Source of the DNA: Spirochaetaceae bacterium
Lineage (GTDB): Bacteria > Spirochaetota > Spirochaetia > Treponematales > Breznakiellaceae
Length of the DNA stretch: 5,642 nt
Assembly: GCA_031267955.1 (NCBI GenBank)
Contig: JAIRYB010000037.1
Location: 1-5,642 of the forward strand
Direction: 5' to 3'
This document shows positions 1 to 5,642 of this stretch, piece after piece (the stretch's first letter is position 1; each line of letters begins with the position of its first letter). The notes under the pieces were generated by a model. That model ran no database searches and had not been told where the DNA came from. It was given only the letters and a program-made list of their open reading frames with translations. The position numbers and the translations under genes are program-made.

Positions 1-360
1 TCGGGGTATATCGATACCGCCTTTAACTGGAAAGGCATACGGAAGACGCCGGGGCAGGGGCTGAGCTGGCCGCGGGCCGGCGTCGCCCTTGACGGCTTTG
101 ACGCCGAAGGCGTCCCGCCCGCCGTAAAGAAGGCCGTCTGCGAGGCGGTGCGGCTATGCATGGACGGGGAAACCCTGTACAGCGCCGACGCCGGGAAGGA
201 AATTACGTCCGCAGGCTCAGACGGCATGTCCGTCCACTATGCCAAAAACGAAAAAGCCGCGACAAGGTTTGAGATCATAAACCGGCTGCTGCGGGGGCTT
301 TACAGGCTGGACACGGACAGGGCCGCCACGGTCGGCTCGTGCAGGGTGGAGCGGGTATGA
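1..360 (+). CDS. DnaT-like phage connector protein, 5' end missing
   Basis: The frame is open from the first base to a TGA at 358-360, giving 119 residues with the N-terminus outside the window. The visible part has an aromatic stretch (IDTAFNWKGIR), then LSWPRAGV at residues 21-28 and GVPPAVKKAVCEAVRL at 37-52. This pattern (LxWPRxG, then V/IPxxVxxA) is what I recall from the family named 'putative DnaT-like ssDNA-binding protein'. These conserved parts lie upstream of the internal GTG at 148, so that GTG is not the true start. In tailed phages this gene sits between the major capsid gene and the head-closure genes, so a head-tail adaptor role is more likely here than DNA replication; that role is inferred from position. 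Its stop overlaps the next start as ATGA. The family call is fairly sure, the function less so. Confidence 0.75.
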   Translation, partial: SGYIDTAFNWKGIRKTPGQGLSWPRAGVALDGFDAEGVPPAVKKAVCEAVRLCMDGETLYSADAGKEITSAGSDGMSVHYAKNEKAATRFEIINRLLRGLYRLDTDRAATVGSCRVERV

Positions 361-818
361 ACGCCTTGTCCATGCTCATGGCCGATACGGTTACCGTTTA
401 CAACTACCGGAGCTTCAGGGACGGCGCGGCTATTAAAAGCCGGTGGGACCGCGCCGTTATCTCCGGCGTCCAGTGGAAAGAGTCCGCGAACCGCAATGTA
501 TTATCCGACGGCACATCCAAAATAGATTACAGCATTTCCATCATTATCCCGGCAAACGCCAGGGCCAGCGGCGGGAAAACCTATACCAGGCCGGATCTGT
601 ACGCGTCCCTCCCCGCCGGGGACGCGTCACACTGGACTCTTGACTTCAAACAGGCGCAGGACGTGATCGTCCATGGCTTGTGCGAACAAGAAATAGACGG
701 CCAGTATACTATAAACCGGCTTAAAAAAGAGTACCCTGCCTGCGACATCAAGGCGGTGGGCGACAACAGGAACCACCCGGTACCCGATTTAAGGCACTGG
801 AAAGTACGGGGGATATAA
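357..818 (+). CDS. Probable head-closure/stopper protein (DUF6751-like)
   Basis: This is a 153-residue protein. I chose the ATG at 357 because it overlaps the preceding TGA as ATGA and has a GGTGGAG ribosome binding site (345-351) five bases upstream; the GTG at 339 would add six residues but has no such site. Residues 9-16 (ADTVTVYN), the VQWKES at 38-43, the strand-rich IDYSISIIIP at 56-65 and the terminal HWKVRGI recall the small DUF6751-type proteins found between capsid and tail genes of Firmicutes phages. The family name is from memory and not certain. No signal peptide or membrane segment is seen. The slot between the adaptor-like gene and the Minor_capsid_2 gene suggests a head-closure ring that stops DNA leaving the head. 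That function is inference from order and size. Confidence 0.7.
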   Translation: MNALSMLMADTVTVYNYRSFRDGAAIKSRWDRAVISGVQWKESANRNVLSDGTSKIDYSISIIIPANARASGGKTYTRPDLYASLPAGDASHWTLDFKQAQDVIVHGLCEQEIDGQYTINRLKKEYPACDIKAVGDNRNHPVPDLRHWKVRGI

Positions 819-1204
819 TGGCCAAAGTAACCGTCGAGCTGCCTCCGGTCGACAGCTATTTAAAACGGCTGGGCCTTGAGAAGCACGGCCCGGCGCAGAA
901 GCTCGCGGACTCTGAAATTATCCGTATGTCGGACCCGTACGTCCCTTCGGATACCACGTACACCAGAAAAAGCGTTTTTATCAATTCCGACGCCGGCAGC
1001 GGGAAAATCACCTACGACGCATACTACACCAATAAGGAAAAAACCCGGACTATCTGGAACGACACCCGGGAAAATATCCGCTGGCAGGACGCCCCGCTGC
1101 GCGGCCCCTTCTGGGTGTTCCGGATGTGGGCCGCCGGGGGGAGGGAGCGGCTTATGAGGGAACTGAACGCGCTGGTTAAGAAACTGGCGGGAGGCGGGCA
1201 ATGA
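818..1204 (+). CDS. Minor capsid / head-tail joining protein (Minor_capsid_2 type)
   Basis: This is a 128-residue protein. Its ATG at 818 shares one base with the TAA of the gene before it (TAATG), behind a GGGGGA at 808-813. The N-terminal helix (YLKRLGLEKHGPAQKLADSE, residues 14-33) is followed by MSDPYVPSDT at 37-46, a tyrosine-rich strand (ITYDAYY, 64-70), a tryptophan at 80, and RGPFWVFRMWAA at 95-106 before a basic C-terminal helix. This is the layout of the phage Minor_capsid_2 family: an aligned helix, a 'PYVP' motif, then a 'RGxxWF.RM' helix. The family is related in fold to neck and tail-completion proteins that join the tail to the head. It acts inside the virion. The length is normal. 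Its stop overlaps the next start by four bases. Confidence 0.8.
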   Translation: MAKVTVELPPVDSYLKRLGLEKHGPAQKLADSEIIRMSDPYVPSDTTYTRKSVFINSDAGSGKITYDAYYTNKEKTRTIWNDTRENIRWQDAPLRGPFWVFRMWAAGGRERLMRELNALVKKLAGGGQ

Positions 1205-1638
1205 CCGTGTTTGAGGAAATCGCCCCGTGGCTTGGAGGCATTCTGGAAGGCAATTTCCCTTCCCGGGAATTCATAATCGACCTGGAGCACATGCCTTCCG
1301 AAGCAAAGTCGGAAAACGCCGCGATTATGAGCAGCCCGAACGATCTGGCGGTTACGCTTATGAGCGGGCGGGTAAAGCATACCGATTTTAAGACGCTCTA
1401 TGCCCGGTTCGATTTTAACGATACCGGGGAGCGTATCGGCAACGAGGCGTTTTTTGAGACGTTAAAAACGGCAATCGCCAGGAAAAACCTGAACGGCGGC
1501 CTGCCGGCTTCTCCCGGAACCAGGCAATGGCGGTCCGTCGAGTGTACCAGCGCGGCGTATCCGTCGGGCAGGGCGGATAATGAAGATACGGCGGTTTACC
1601 AGATCACACTGAGGCTGGTTTATATAGAGGGGGTATAG
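1201..1638 (+). CDS. Probable tail terminator (Minor_capsid_3-like)
   Basis: This is a 145-residue protein with an ATG at 1201 inside the previous stop (ATGA) and a GGGAGG ribosome binding site at 1189-1194, six bases upstream. It begins with a short helix (MTVFEEIAPWL), then strands around FIIDLEHM. A central FKTLYARFDF strand precedes a helix (AFFETLKTAIARKN, 83-96). The C-terminal end is a strand-rich WRSVECTSAAYPSGR and VYQITLRLVYIE. This helix-strand plan, the length, and the place directly before the tail tube gene fit the tail terminator/Minor_capsid_3 group, which caps the tube at its head-proximal end when the tape measure length is reached. The fold match is by pattern and the role by gene order. 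No later gene overlaps it; a 54-base gap follows. Confidence 0.7.
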   Translation: MTVFEEIAPWLGGILEGNFPSREFIIDLEHMPSEAKSENAAIMSSPNDLAVTLMSGRVKHTDFKTLYARFDFNDTGERIGNEAFFETLKTAIARKNLNGGLPASPGTRQWRSVECTSAAYPSGRADNEDTAVYQITLRLVYIEGV

Positions 1639-1647
1639 CACCCTTTA

Positions 1648-1665
1648 AGCCCGGCCGCTAGGGCT
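1648..1665 (+). promoter_or_regulatory. Small inverted repeat in the gap before the tail tube gene
   Basis: In the only real intergenic gap (1639-1692), AGCCC (1648-1652) and GGGCT (1661-1665) can pair around an eight-base loop. A further CCC (1641-1643) and GGGG (1666-1669) could extend the stem imperfectly. It is followed by GGGGATTTTAATT, whose four Ts are too few and too far for a convincing intrinsic terminator. It could be a weak attenuator, an RNA processing or stabilising stem for the tail tube message, or chance in GC-rich DNA. Confidence 0.25.
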
Positions 1666-1680
1666 GGGGATTTTAATTCA

Positions 1681-1686
1681 AGAGGT
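1681..1686 (+). promoter_or_regulatory. Ribosome binding site of the tail tube gene
   Basis: AGAGGT lies six bases before the ATG at 1693, in an A/T-richer leader (TTTTAATTCA just upstream). Unlike the four genes before it, this start is free of upstream translation. Independent initiation fits a tube protein needed in many copies per virion. Confidence 0.6.
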
Positions 1687-1692
1687 CAAATC

Positions 1693-2508
1693 ATGGCAGG
1701 AAACGATTATTGGAACCCGAGGGGCGAGGAAAAGCTCGCCGCGGGGACGGCGGGCAACCAGGCGCATTTCCCGATATTTTACCGGAACGCCCGGGGGAAC
1801 CTGGTGAGGCTTACGGAGGCCGAAGGGCATACCGTAAATAAAAACCCCGAGACCGAGGACAAAAACACCATCGGCCTTCTGGCGGCGAAGACCGTTGTAA
1901 AGAGCTACCGGGATACCTTCGACAAGGCCATCATCATAACCCACGACCCGGGGGACCCCGACAGCAACTACGAGTTTTTCGCCGGGTTCGGCAGGCGCGG
2001 GTATACCGGGAAAAACGCGGTTGTCGAAGTGGTTACGGGCGATTTCGGGTACCACGAGCCGGATACCGGCGGCACGAAAGACGTGATATACGCGGAAAAG
2101 ATGAACATGACCGTAGCCGTCTCCAGCTCCGACTTTACGGCGGGGACGCTCTCGGTGTCGTTCAGCCAGGCCGGCGACAAGGAGTACGGCGTGCTCCGGT
2201 TCGAAGGCGACAGCGTGTACCCGGTTTTCGTGCCGTCTTCCCAAAGGGCGGTTACCGCGGTAGTGCCGAGCAACGACGACGTGGGCGTAAGGGCCGGCGG
2301 GGAGGCGTCGGTCGAGATTAAGATCGCGCCCCTCGGCAGCCCGCTGGGATTCCTCGCCGAAAGCGACAACCCCGGCGCATGCACCGCTGAAATAATCCGC
2401 AACTCGGTAATTATCAGGGGCATCGCCGCCGGGACCGCCACGGTCACGGTGGCCAGCGCGGATAACGCTTCCAAAACGGCGGAAATCGAAGTCACGGTAT
2501 CGGCATGA
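1693..2508 (+). CDS. Major tail tube protein with C-terminal Ig-like (Big_2-type) domain
   Basis: This is a 271-residue protein. Residues 1-180 look like a siphovirus tail tube subunit: NTIGLLAAKTVVKSYRDTFD (58-77), IIITHDP (80-86), then AVVEVVTGDFGYHEP (109-123) and a strand series MNMTVAVSSSDFTAGTLSVSF (137-157) ending near YPVFVPSS. The pattern of a long strand, a helix and then paired strands is that of tube proteins that stack as hexameric rings around the tape measure. From about residue 187 to the end the sequence is a bacterial Ig-like domain of Big_2 type: AVVPSNDDVGVRAGGEASVE, a middle NPGACTAEI, IIRGIAAGTATVTVAS (240-255) and the closing AEIEVTVSA. Ig domains on tube proteins are displayed outside the tail and are thought to aid weak surface binding. 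Place between terminator and chaperone genes supports the call. The tube core is recognised by pattern, not by a close relative. Confidence 0.8.
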   Translation: MAGNDYWNPRGEEKLAAGTAGNQAHFPIFYRNARGNLVRLTEAEGHTVNKNPETEDKNTIGLLAAKTVVKSYRDTFDKAIIITHDPGDPDSNYEFFAGFGRRGYTGKNAVVEVVTGDFGYHEPDTGGTKDVIYAEKMNMTVAVSSSDFTAGTLSVSFSQAGDKEYGVLRFEGDSVYPVFVPSSQRAVTAVVPSNDDVGVRAGGEASVEIKIAPLGSPLGFLAESDNPGACTAEIIRNSVIIRGIAAGTATVTVASADNASKTAEIEVTVSA

Positions 2509-3059
2509 TAGACTTCTCCAGGGCGGACCGGCGGCGGCCTTCTTCCGTATATGTAGGCGGGATCGAATACCCGGTCAAGACGGATTTCCATTACTGGATC
2601 GCGTTCGGCCGGCTGGTAGAAGGCCGGGAAACCTTCCCCCTGGGCGAAGCCGATTTCCTGTACCAATGGGGAATCCCCGGGGACCGGGAAGCCGGCTTCC
2701 GGGAGCTCGTAAAGTTTTACGAAAACCGGCAGCCCCTCCCCCGGCCGGCAGGGAAGGCGCCCGGGGTTATCCCGTATGACTGGGAGCTGGACAGCGAGTA
2801 TATCTACGCCGCCTTTATGCAGCAGTACCGGATCGACCTTGTTGCGGCAAGCCCGCACTGGCACGATTTCTGCGCCCTGTTCAACGGCCTGGCCGGTACG
2901 AAATTAAACGACATTATCTCAGCGCGGTACGGCGCGGAGAAGAAAGGCCCCCTGGCTGAAATGCGCCAGGCCTGGGAAATAGCCAGGGACGATCCGGATC
3001 TGCTCCCGGCGCCCAGAAGAAGGAGGAACGAGGATTGGCCGACGACAGGGCGAAAATAA
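2505..3059 (+). CDS. Gp15-family phage protein, probable tail assembly chaperone
   Basis: This is a 184-residue protein. The ATG at 2505 overlaps the tail tube stop (ATGA), and no purine-rich ribosome binding site is seen upstream (CACGGTATCGGC), so translation probably depends on coupling. Features of the phage Gp15 family are clear: VYVGGIEYPVKTDFHYWIAF (15-34), an FYENRQP helix (71-77), YIYAAFMQQYRIDL (99-112) and SPHWHDFCALFNGLAG (116-131), matching the family's 'YIxAAFxQxYxIDL' and 'HWxxFxALxxGL' motifs. The last ~20 residues are basic and proline-rich (APRRRRNEDW) and overlap the tape measure start. Gp15 genes sit just before tape measure genes, where the lambda gpG/gpGT-type chaperones are encoded. 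A role binding the tape measure before tube polymerisation is the likely one but is inferred from position. Confidence 0.85.
   Translation: MIDFSRADRRRPSSVYVGGIEYPVKTDFHYWIAFGRLVEGRETFPLGEADFLYQWGIPGDREAGFRELVKFYENRQPLPRPAGKAPGVIPYDWELDSEYIYAAFMQQYRIDLVAASPHWHDFCALFNGLAGTKLNDIISARYGAEKKGPLAEMRQAWEIARDDPDLLPAPRRRRNEDWPTTGRK
3020..3026 (+). promoter_or_regulatory. Strong Shine-Dalgarno that fixes the tape measure start
   Basis: AAGGAGG lies inside the end of the Gp15-type gene, eight bases before a TTG at 3035 in the tape measure frame. No ATG or GTG in that frame is placed near it, and the reading MADDRAKITIDTEI is a natural N-terminus. This decides TTG as the start. Strong binding site plus weak start codon may set a modest expression level. 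Confidence 0.8.
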
Positions 3060-5642
3060 CCATAGATACCGAAATCAACAATGACGGCATAGACAAAGGC
3101 ATCAAAGAGGCCGGCGAGAAGCTCGAAAAATACGCCGGAAAGGCGCAGGAAGAACTCGGGAAAGCCGAGGGGGCCTTCGGGGATACCGGTAAAGCGGCGG
3201 AAGAAGCCGCGAAGCTGGTAGAGGACGCCGCCGTCAGGCAGATAGCGGCTGTCAAAAGCGGGGAGCGGGAAAAACTCGAGGCAATAAAAACCGGGGAGGC
3301 GGCCCTGGTAGCGGAGATTGCCAAGGCGGCGAAAGAAAAAATCGCGCTGCTGGACGCTGAAAAAGACGGGCTGGGCGAAGCGGCGTACAATGAAAGGGTC
3401 GAAGCAGTCCGCCGGGAAGAGCAGGCGAAGACTAACGAGGTAAAGCGGGGATCGAAAGAACGGGAAGCTCTGGTAAAAAAGGAAGCCGAGCGCCAGGTAA
3501 AGGCGGTCAGGGACGGCGAAAAGAAGCAGCTTGAGGAAATCAAAAAGAGCGAAAAGAAGCAGCTTGAGGAAATTAAAAAGGGCAGCGCGCCGAAACTGGA
3601 GGCGGTAAAGGAATTCGGTGACAAAGCCGGCCAGTCCCTTTCGAAAGTCGCCTCTTTCCTTTCCACCGGCGGCCTTTCCGTCCTGGGGCTGGGCGTCGCC
3701 GCGGCGGGCATCAGGCAGGCGGTTTCCGCCCTGGACGAATGGGGGCGGGCGGCCATGGAGAAGGAGCTGGTAACGGGCCGCCTCAACGCGGTTTTAAAGT
3801 CCACCGGCGCGGACGCCTGGGCGTCGTCGACCCTGCTGCAGAAAATGGCAAACGAGCAGCACGCCGCGACCGGGAAATCCCGGGAGGAAATAACGGAGAT
3901 GCAGGCCGTCCTCCTGGGGTTCAGGTCCGTTACCCGCGGCGTGTTCGGGGACGCTACGCAGGCGGTTCTCGACATGTCGGAAGTGATGGGCGGCGGCCTG
4001 GTAAGCACGGCGAATTCCCTGGGGAAGGCGCTGGACAGCCCTATTGAAGGCATGGGTGCCCTGTCACGGCAGGGGTTTGTCTTTACCGAACAGCAGAAGG
4101 AACTGGTCAAAGCCCTGGAAGCGGCCGGGCGGCACGAGGAGGCCCAGCGGGTCATCCTGAAGGAAGTCCAGGCGGCTTTCGACGGCGCTTCCACGGTGAC
4201 AAGCGATGCCGCAAGGTCCCAGCTACGGTACAACGCCGCCCTGGAAGATCTGAAAAAAAATATCGGCACGGGATGGCAGGAAGCCACCGCCCCGGCGCGC
4301 AAGTGGCTGACTGAAGTAATAACCCAGTACAACGAAGCGATAGCCAAGCGGAAGGAATTGGACGAGCTGGGGAAAAATATTACGGCTGATTTTGGCGAAG
4401 AGCTGGGAAAAGACAGAAAGGCGTCGGCAGATTTTATAAATTTGCTGAAAATCGAGTATCTTGAAGCGTTCCAAAGCATTGAAAATTACGCCGCGGCTGC
4501 CGGGGCCGGGGGGGAAAAGCAGAAACAATTACAGCAGAGTTTATTACGCCTGTACCGGCAGATAAACGAAGAAAAAGGGTATGAGTTATCGTTTATCGCG
4601 GAAGCGGTCAGCGCTTACGGGAACTTTGTCCCGCAGGTAAAGGAGGCGAGCAGGGAAATACAAAAGGAACGCGAAGCGGCGGACGCGCTCAGGAGGTTTG
4701 AAACCGAGCGGGGCGAGTTTATAAAGAAAGCCGACGCGCAGGCCAGGGCGGCCCGTGATGAAGAGCTTAACCGGCAAACAACTATAGCCGAAAAACGCAA
4801 TGAAAGCCGCAAAGCCCTCGAGCAGGAAATCGCCCTTATAACCAAAAAAGCGAAACTGGAAGGGAAGAATATACAGTCGGAAGAAATCCAGAAGCAGATA
4901 CTTAACGCCCGCGTTAACGCGTACATGGCGCTCGTAAAGGAAATCGGCGACGCCGGGGAGGAGGAGGAGCGGGCCTTCGCCAGGCTCCGCGCGGAATACG
5001 CGCGGCTTGATACGGAAGCCGCGGCCAGGCTGCAGGAAGAAAACCTGAAAAGCCTGGAACAGCAGAAACAGGCGGTGCTTGAAAAGGCGGAGCTCGAAGG
5101 CAGGGCGGCGGGCAGCCTGGAGGTCCAAAAAGAACTCCTCGACGCGGAGGTCCAGGCTTACGGGAACCAGCTTAGGATACTCCGGGAACTCATCGACGGC
5201 ACCGCCGAGGAAGAGACGGGGCGCCGCCGGGCGCTGCAGGCAAGCTGGGACCAGTACCGCGCCGAACAGATGACCGCCGAGGCCCAGAAAAAACGGCTTG
5301 AGGAACTGGCGGAGGCCCAGAAGAAATTCATCAGTTCCTCGTCATCCCTGTACCAGGGCGCCGTTAAGGACGCGCGGGATTCGGAAAACCGGAGGGAATC
5401 GGAACGGCTGGCGGAAGAGGAGAAAAAAGCGGCGGAAAGCTTCCTGAAACGCGTCGCCCCGTTCTGGACGGAAGCCCAGAAGCAGCGGGAATCGGCGGCC
5501 GTCGATGCAATTAACAGCATCGCCGAACATGAAAAGAAAGTGGCTGAACAAACCGCCCTGGACAAGCTCGCCAGCGCCCAGAAGGAATGGGAGGAGTTAC
5601 AGAAAAACGAGGAAAAACAGGCGGAATGGATAGCGAACCGCA
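3035..5642 (+). CDS. Tail tape measure protein, 3' end beyond the window
   Basis: The frame is open from TTG 3035 to the right edge (869 codons, no stop). Residues 1-15 form a short strand (ITIDTEIN) typical of tape measures. Residues ~16-190 are charged coiled coil with 11-residue repeats. VASFLSTGGLSVLGLGVAAA (205-224) is a hydrophobic, possibly membrane-inserting segment. Residues ~250-400 carry the conserved lambda-type tape measure core: LKSTGAD (254-260), ATGKSREEI (278-286), AVLLGFRSVTRGVFGDAT (291-308), KALDSPIEGMGALSRQG (331-347), FTEQQKELVKAL (350-361), AQRVILKEV (370-378). From ~440 to 869 it is almost unbroken helix rich in A, E, K, Q and R, with a 79-residue repeat. The protein spans the tail lumen, sets tail length and is released at infection. 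It overlaps the Gp15-type gene by 25 bases. Any C-terminal enzymatic domain would lie outside the window. Confidence 0.93.
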   Translation, partial: MADDRAKITIDTEINNDGIDKGIKEAGEKLEKYAGKAQEELGKAEGAFGDTGKAAEEAAKLVEDAAVRQIAAVKSGEREKLEAIKTGEAALVAEIAKAAKEKIALLDAEKDGLGEAAYNERVEAVRREEQAKTNEVKRGSKEREALVKKEAERQVKAVRDGEKKQLEEIKKSEKKQLEEIKKGSAPKLEAVKEFGDKAGQSLSKVASFLSTGGLSVLGLGVAAAGIRQAVSALDEWGRAAMEKELVTGRLNAVLKSTGADAWASSTLLQKMANEQHAATGKSREEITEMQAVLLGFRSVTRGVFGDATQAVLDMSEVMGGGLVSTANSLGKALDSPIEGMGALSRQGFVFTEQQKELVKALEAAGRHEEAQRVILKEVQAAFDGASTVTSDAARSQLRYNAALEDLKKNIGTGWQEATAPARKWLTEVITQYNEAIAKRKELDELGKNITADFGEELGKDRKASADFINLLKIEYLEAFQSIENYAAAAGAGGEKQKQLQQSLLRLYRQINEEKGYELSFIAEAVSAYGNFVPQVKEASREIQKEREAADALRRFETERGEFIKKADAQARAARDEELNRQTTIAEKRNESRKALEQEIALITKKAKLEGKNIQSEEIQKQILNARVNAYMALVKEIGDAGEEEERAFARLRAEYARLDTEAAARLQEENLKSLEQQKQAVLEKAELEGRAAGSLEVQKELLDAEVQAYGNQLRILRELIDGTAEEETGRRRALQASWDQYRAEQMTAEAQKKRLEELAEAQKKFISSSSSLYQGAVKDARDSENRRESERLAEEEKKAAESFLKRVAPFWTEAQKQRESAAVDAINSIAEHEKKVAEQTALDKLASAQKEWEELQKNEEKQAEWIANR
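3230..3361 (+). repeat. Four 11-residue repeats in the tape measure, first block
   Basis: Residues 66-109 of the tape measure read as four contiguous 11-mers: AVRQIAAVKSG, EREKLEAIKTG, EAALVAEIAKA, AKEKIALLDAE. Hydrophobic residues fall at positions 5 and 8 of each, and the first two end in glycine. Such hendecads favour long, nearly straight coiled coils. The repeat is seen at protein level; the DNA copies are diverged. Confidence 0.6.
3419..3583 (+). repeat. Five 11-residue repeats in the tape measure, second block
   Basis: Residues 129-183 divide into five contiguous 11-mers: EQAKTNEVKRG, SKEREALVKKE, AERQVKAVRDG, EKKQLEEIKKS and EKKQLEEIKKG. Position 8 is always V or I, and position 5 is hydrophobic in the last three. 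Three copies end in glycine and one in serine. The block precedes the hydrophobic segment of the protein. Confidence 0.65.
3518..3583 (+). repeat. Near-perfect 33-bp tandem duplication
   Basis: Two adjacent 33-base copies (3518-3550 and 3551-3583) differ at only two bases: ATC versus ATT, and AGC versus GGC near the end. They encode EKKQLEEIKKS and EKKQLEEIKKG. The length is a whole number of codons and exactly one 11-residue unit. The near identity, against diverged flanking units, suggests a recent in-frame duplication. Confidence 0.95.
4850..5323 (+). repeat. Tandem ~79-residue protein repeat in the tape measure helical region
   Basis: Residues 606-684 and 685-763 align end to end. In the first 25 positions 13 are identical: both copies open with AxLEG, then share S, E, QK, L and A, and end at VxAY (Y630 and Y709). 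After this the second copy is about three residues longer, and both continue with a charged EEE stretch and helix. A looser third copy of the VxAYGN core lies at residues 525-530. At DNA level the copies are diverged, so this is an old duplication or a structural repeat. Confidence 0.6.

Noticed and set aside
1648..1674. An intrinsic terminator after the tail terminator gene.
   Set aside because: The stem is only five certain base pairs and the T run is four bases, separated from the stem by GGGGA. Downstream genes of the same module would be cut off.
1678..2864. Two overlapping minus-strand open frames opposite the tail tube and Gp15-type genes.
   Set aside because: They are complements of strongly supported plus-strand genes; stop codons are rare there because of GC-rich third positions. 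No family is recognised in them.
3048..3059. A possible -1 frameshift at the CGAAAATAA end of the Gp15-type gene that would fuse it to the tape measure frame.
   Set aside because: The bases do not form a standard slippery heptamer in the right phase, and the tape measure has its own strong ribosome binding site and start just upstream.
2914..4479. A 521-codon open frame on the minus strand opposite the Gp15-type and tape measure genes.
   Set aside because: Its translation is low-complexity (Ser, Ala, Phe and Pro runs), as expected for the complement of GAA/AAG/GCG-rich coiled-coil codons. It starts and ends within well-supported plus-strand genes and has no recognisable domain.
4637..4970. 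Several internal AGGAGG-like runs in the tape measure gene (near 4640, 4691 and 4957) that might start a shorter internal product.
   Set aside because: None is followed at a suitable distance by an in-frame ATG, GTG or TTG. They are explained by runs of Glu, Arg and Lys codons.
5079..5273. A 64-codon plus-strand open frame inside the tape measure region in another frame.
   Set aside because: It is arginine/serine-rich low-complexity sequence lying wholly within the tape measure frame, with no recognisable motif.

Overview
The window is a contiguous piece of a tailed-phage (siphovirus-type) or prophage structural module. All seven genes lie on the plus strand and are packed with overlaps or one short gap. 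No tRNA, rRNA, CRISPR array, insertion sequence, integrase or attachment site is visible. The DNA is GC-rich by eye. The gene families (DnaT-like connector, Minor_capsid_2, Minor_capsid_3-like, Gp15, lambda-type tape measure) are best known from phages of Firmicutes such as the Listeria A118 type. The GC-rich composition would also fit other hosts, for example a GC-rich treponeme or clostridium. The sequence alone does not decide the host, and nothing separates a prophage from a free phage genome.

Layout. Bases 1-360 hold the 3' end of a DnaT-like connector protein. Bases 357-818 encode a probable head-closure/stopper protein (DUF6751-like), 818-1204 a Minor_capsid_2-type head-tail joining protein, and 1201-1638 a probable tail terminator (Minor_capsid_3-like). 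These four genes are joined by 1- to 4-base stop/start overlaps and are probably translationally coupled. A 54-base gap with a small inverted repeat and a fresh ribosome binding site precedes the tail tube gene (1693-2508). Its product carries an in-frame C-terminal bacterial Ig-like domain. The Gp15-type gene (2505-3059), a probable tail assembly chaperone, overlaps it by 4 bases. The tape measure gene starts at a TTG at 3035, behind a near-perfect Shine-Dalgarno, and runs open to the right edge (869 codons seen).

How the genes work together: the first four products would finish the head and form the neck and the head-proximal end of the tail. The tube protein polymerises around the tape measure, whose helical length sets tail length, and the Gp15 protein would coat or chaperone the tape measure before the tube forms.

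I see no evidence of a previously undescribed system. The points most worth a second look are inside the tape measure protein (11-residue repeats with a near-identical 33-bp tandem duplication, and a later ~79-residue repeat), in the hard-wired Ig domain on the tube protein, and in the apparent lack of a second, frameshift-made chaperone product.
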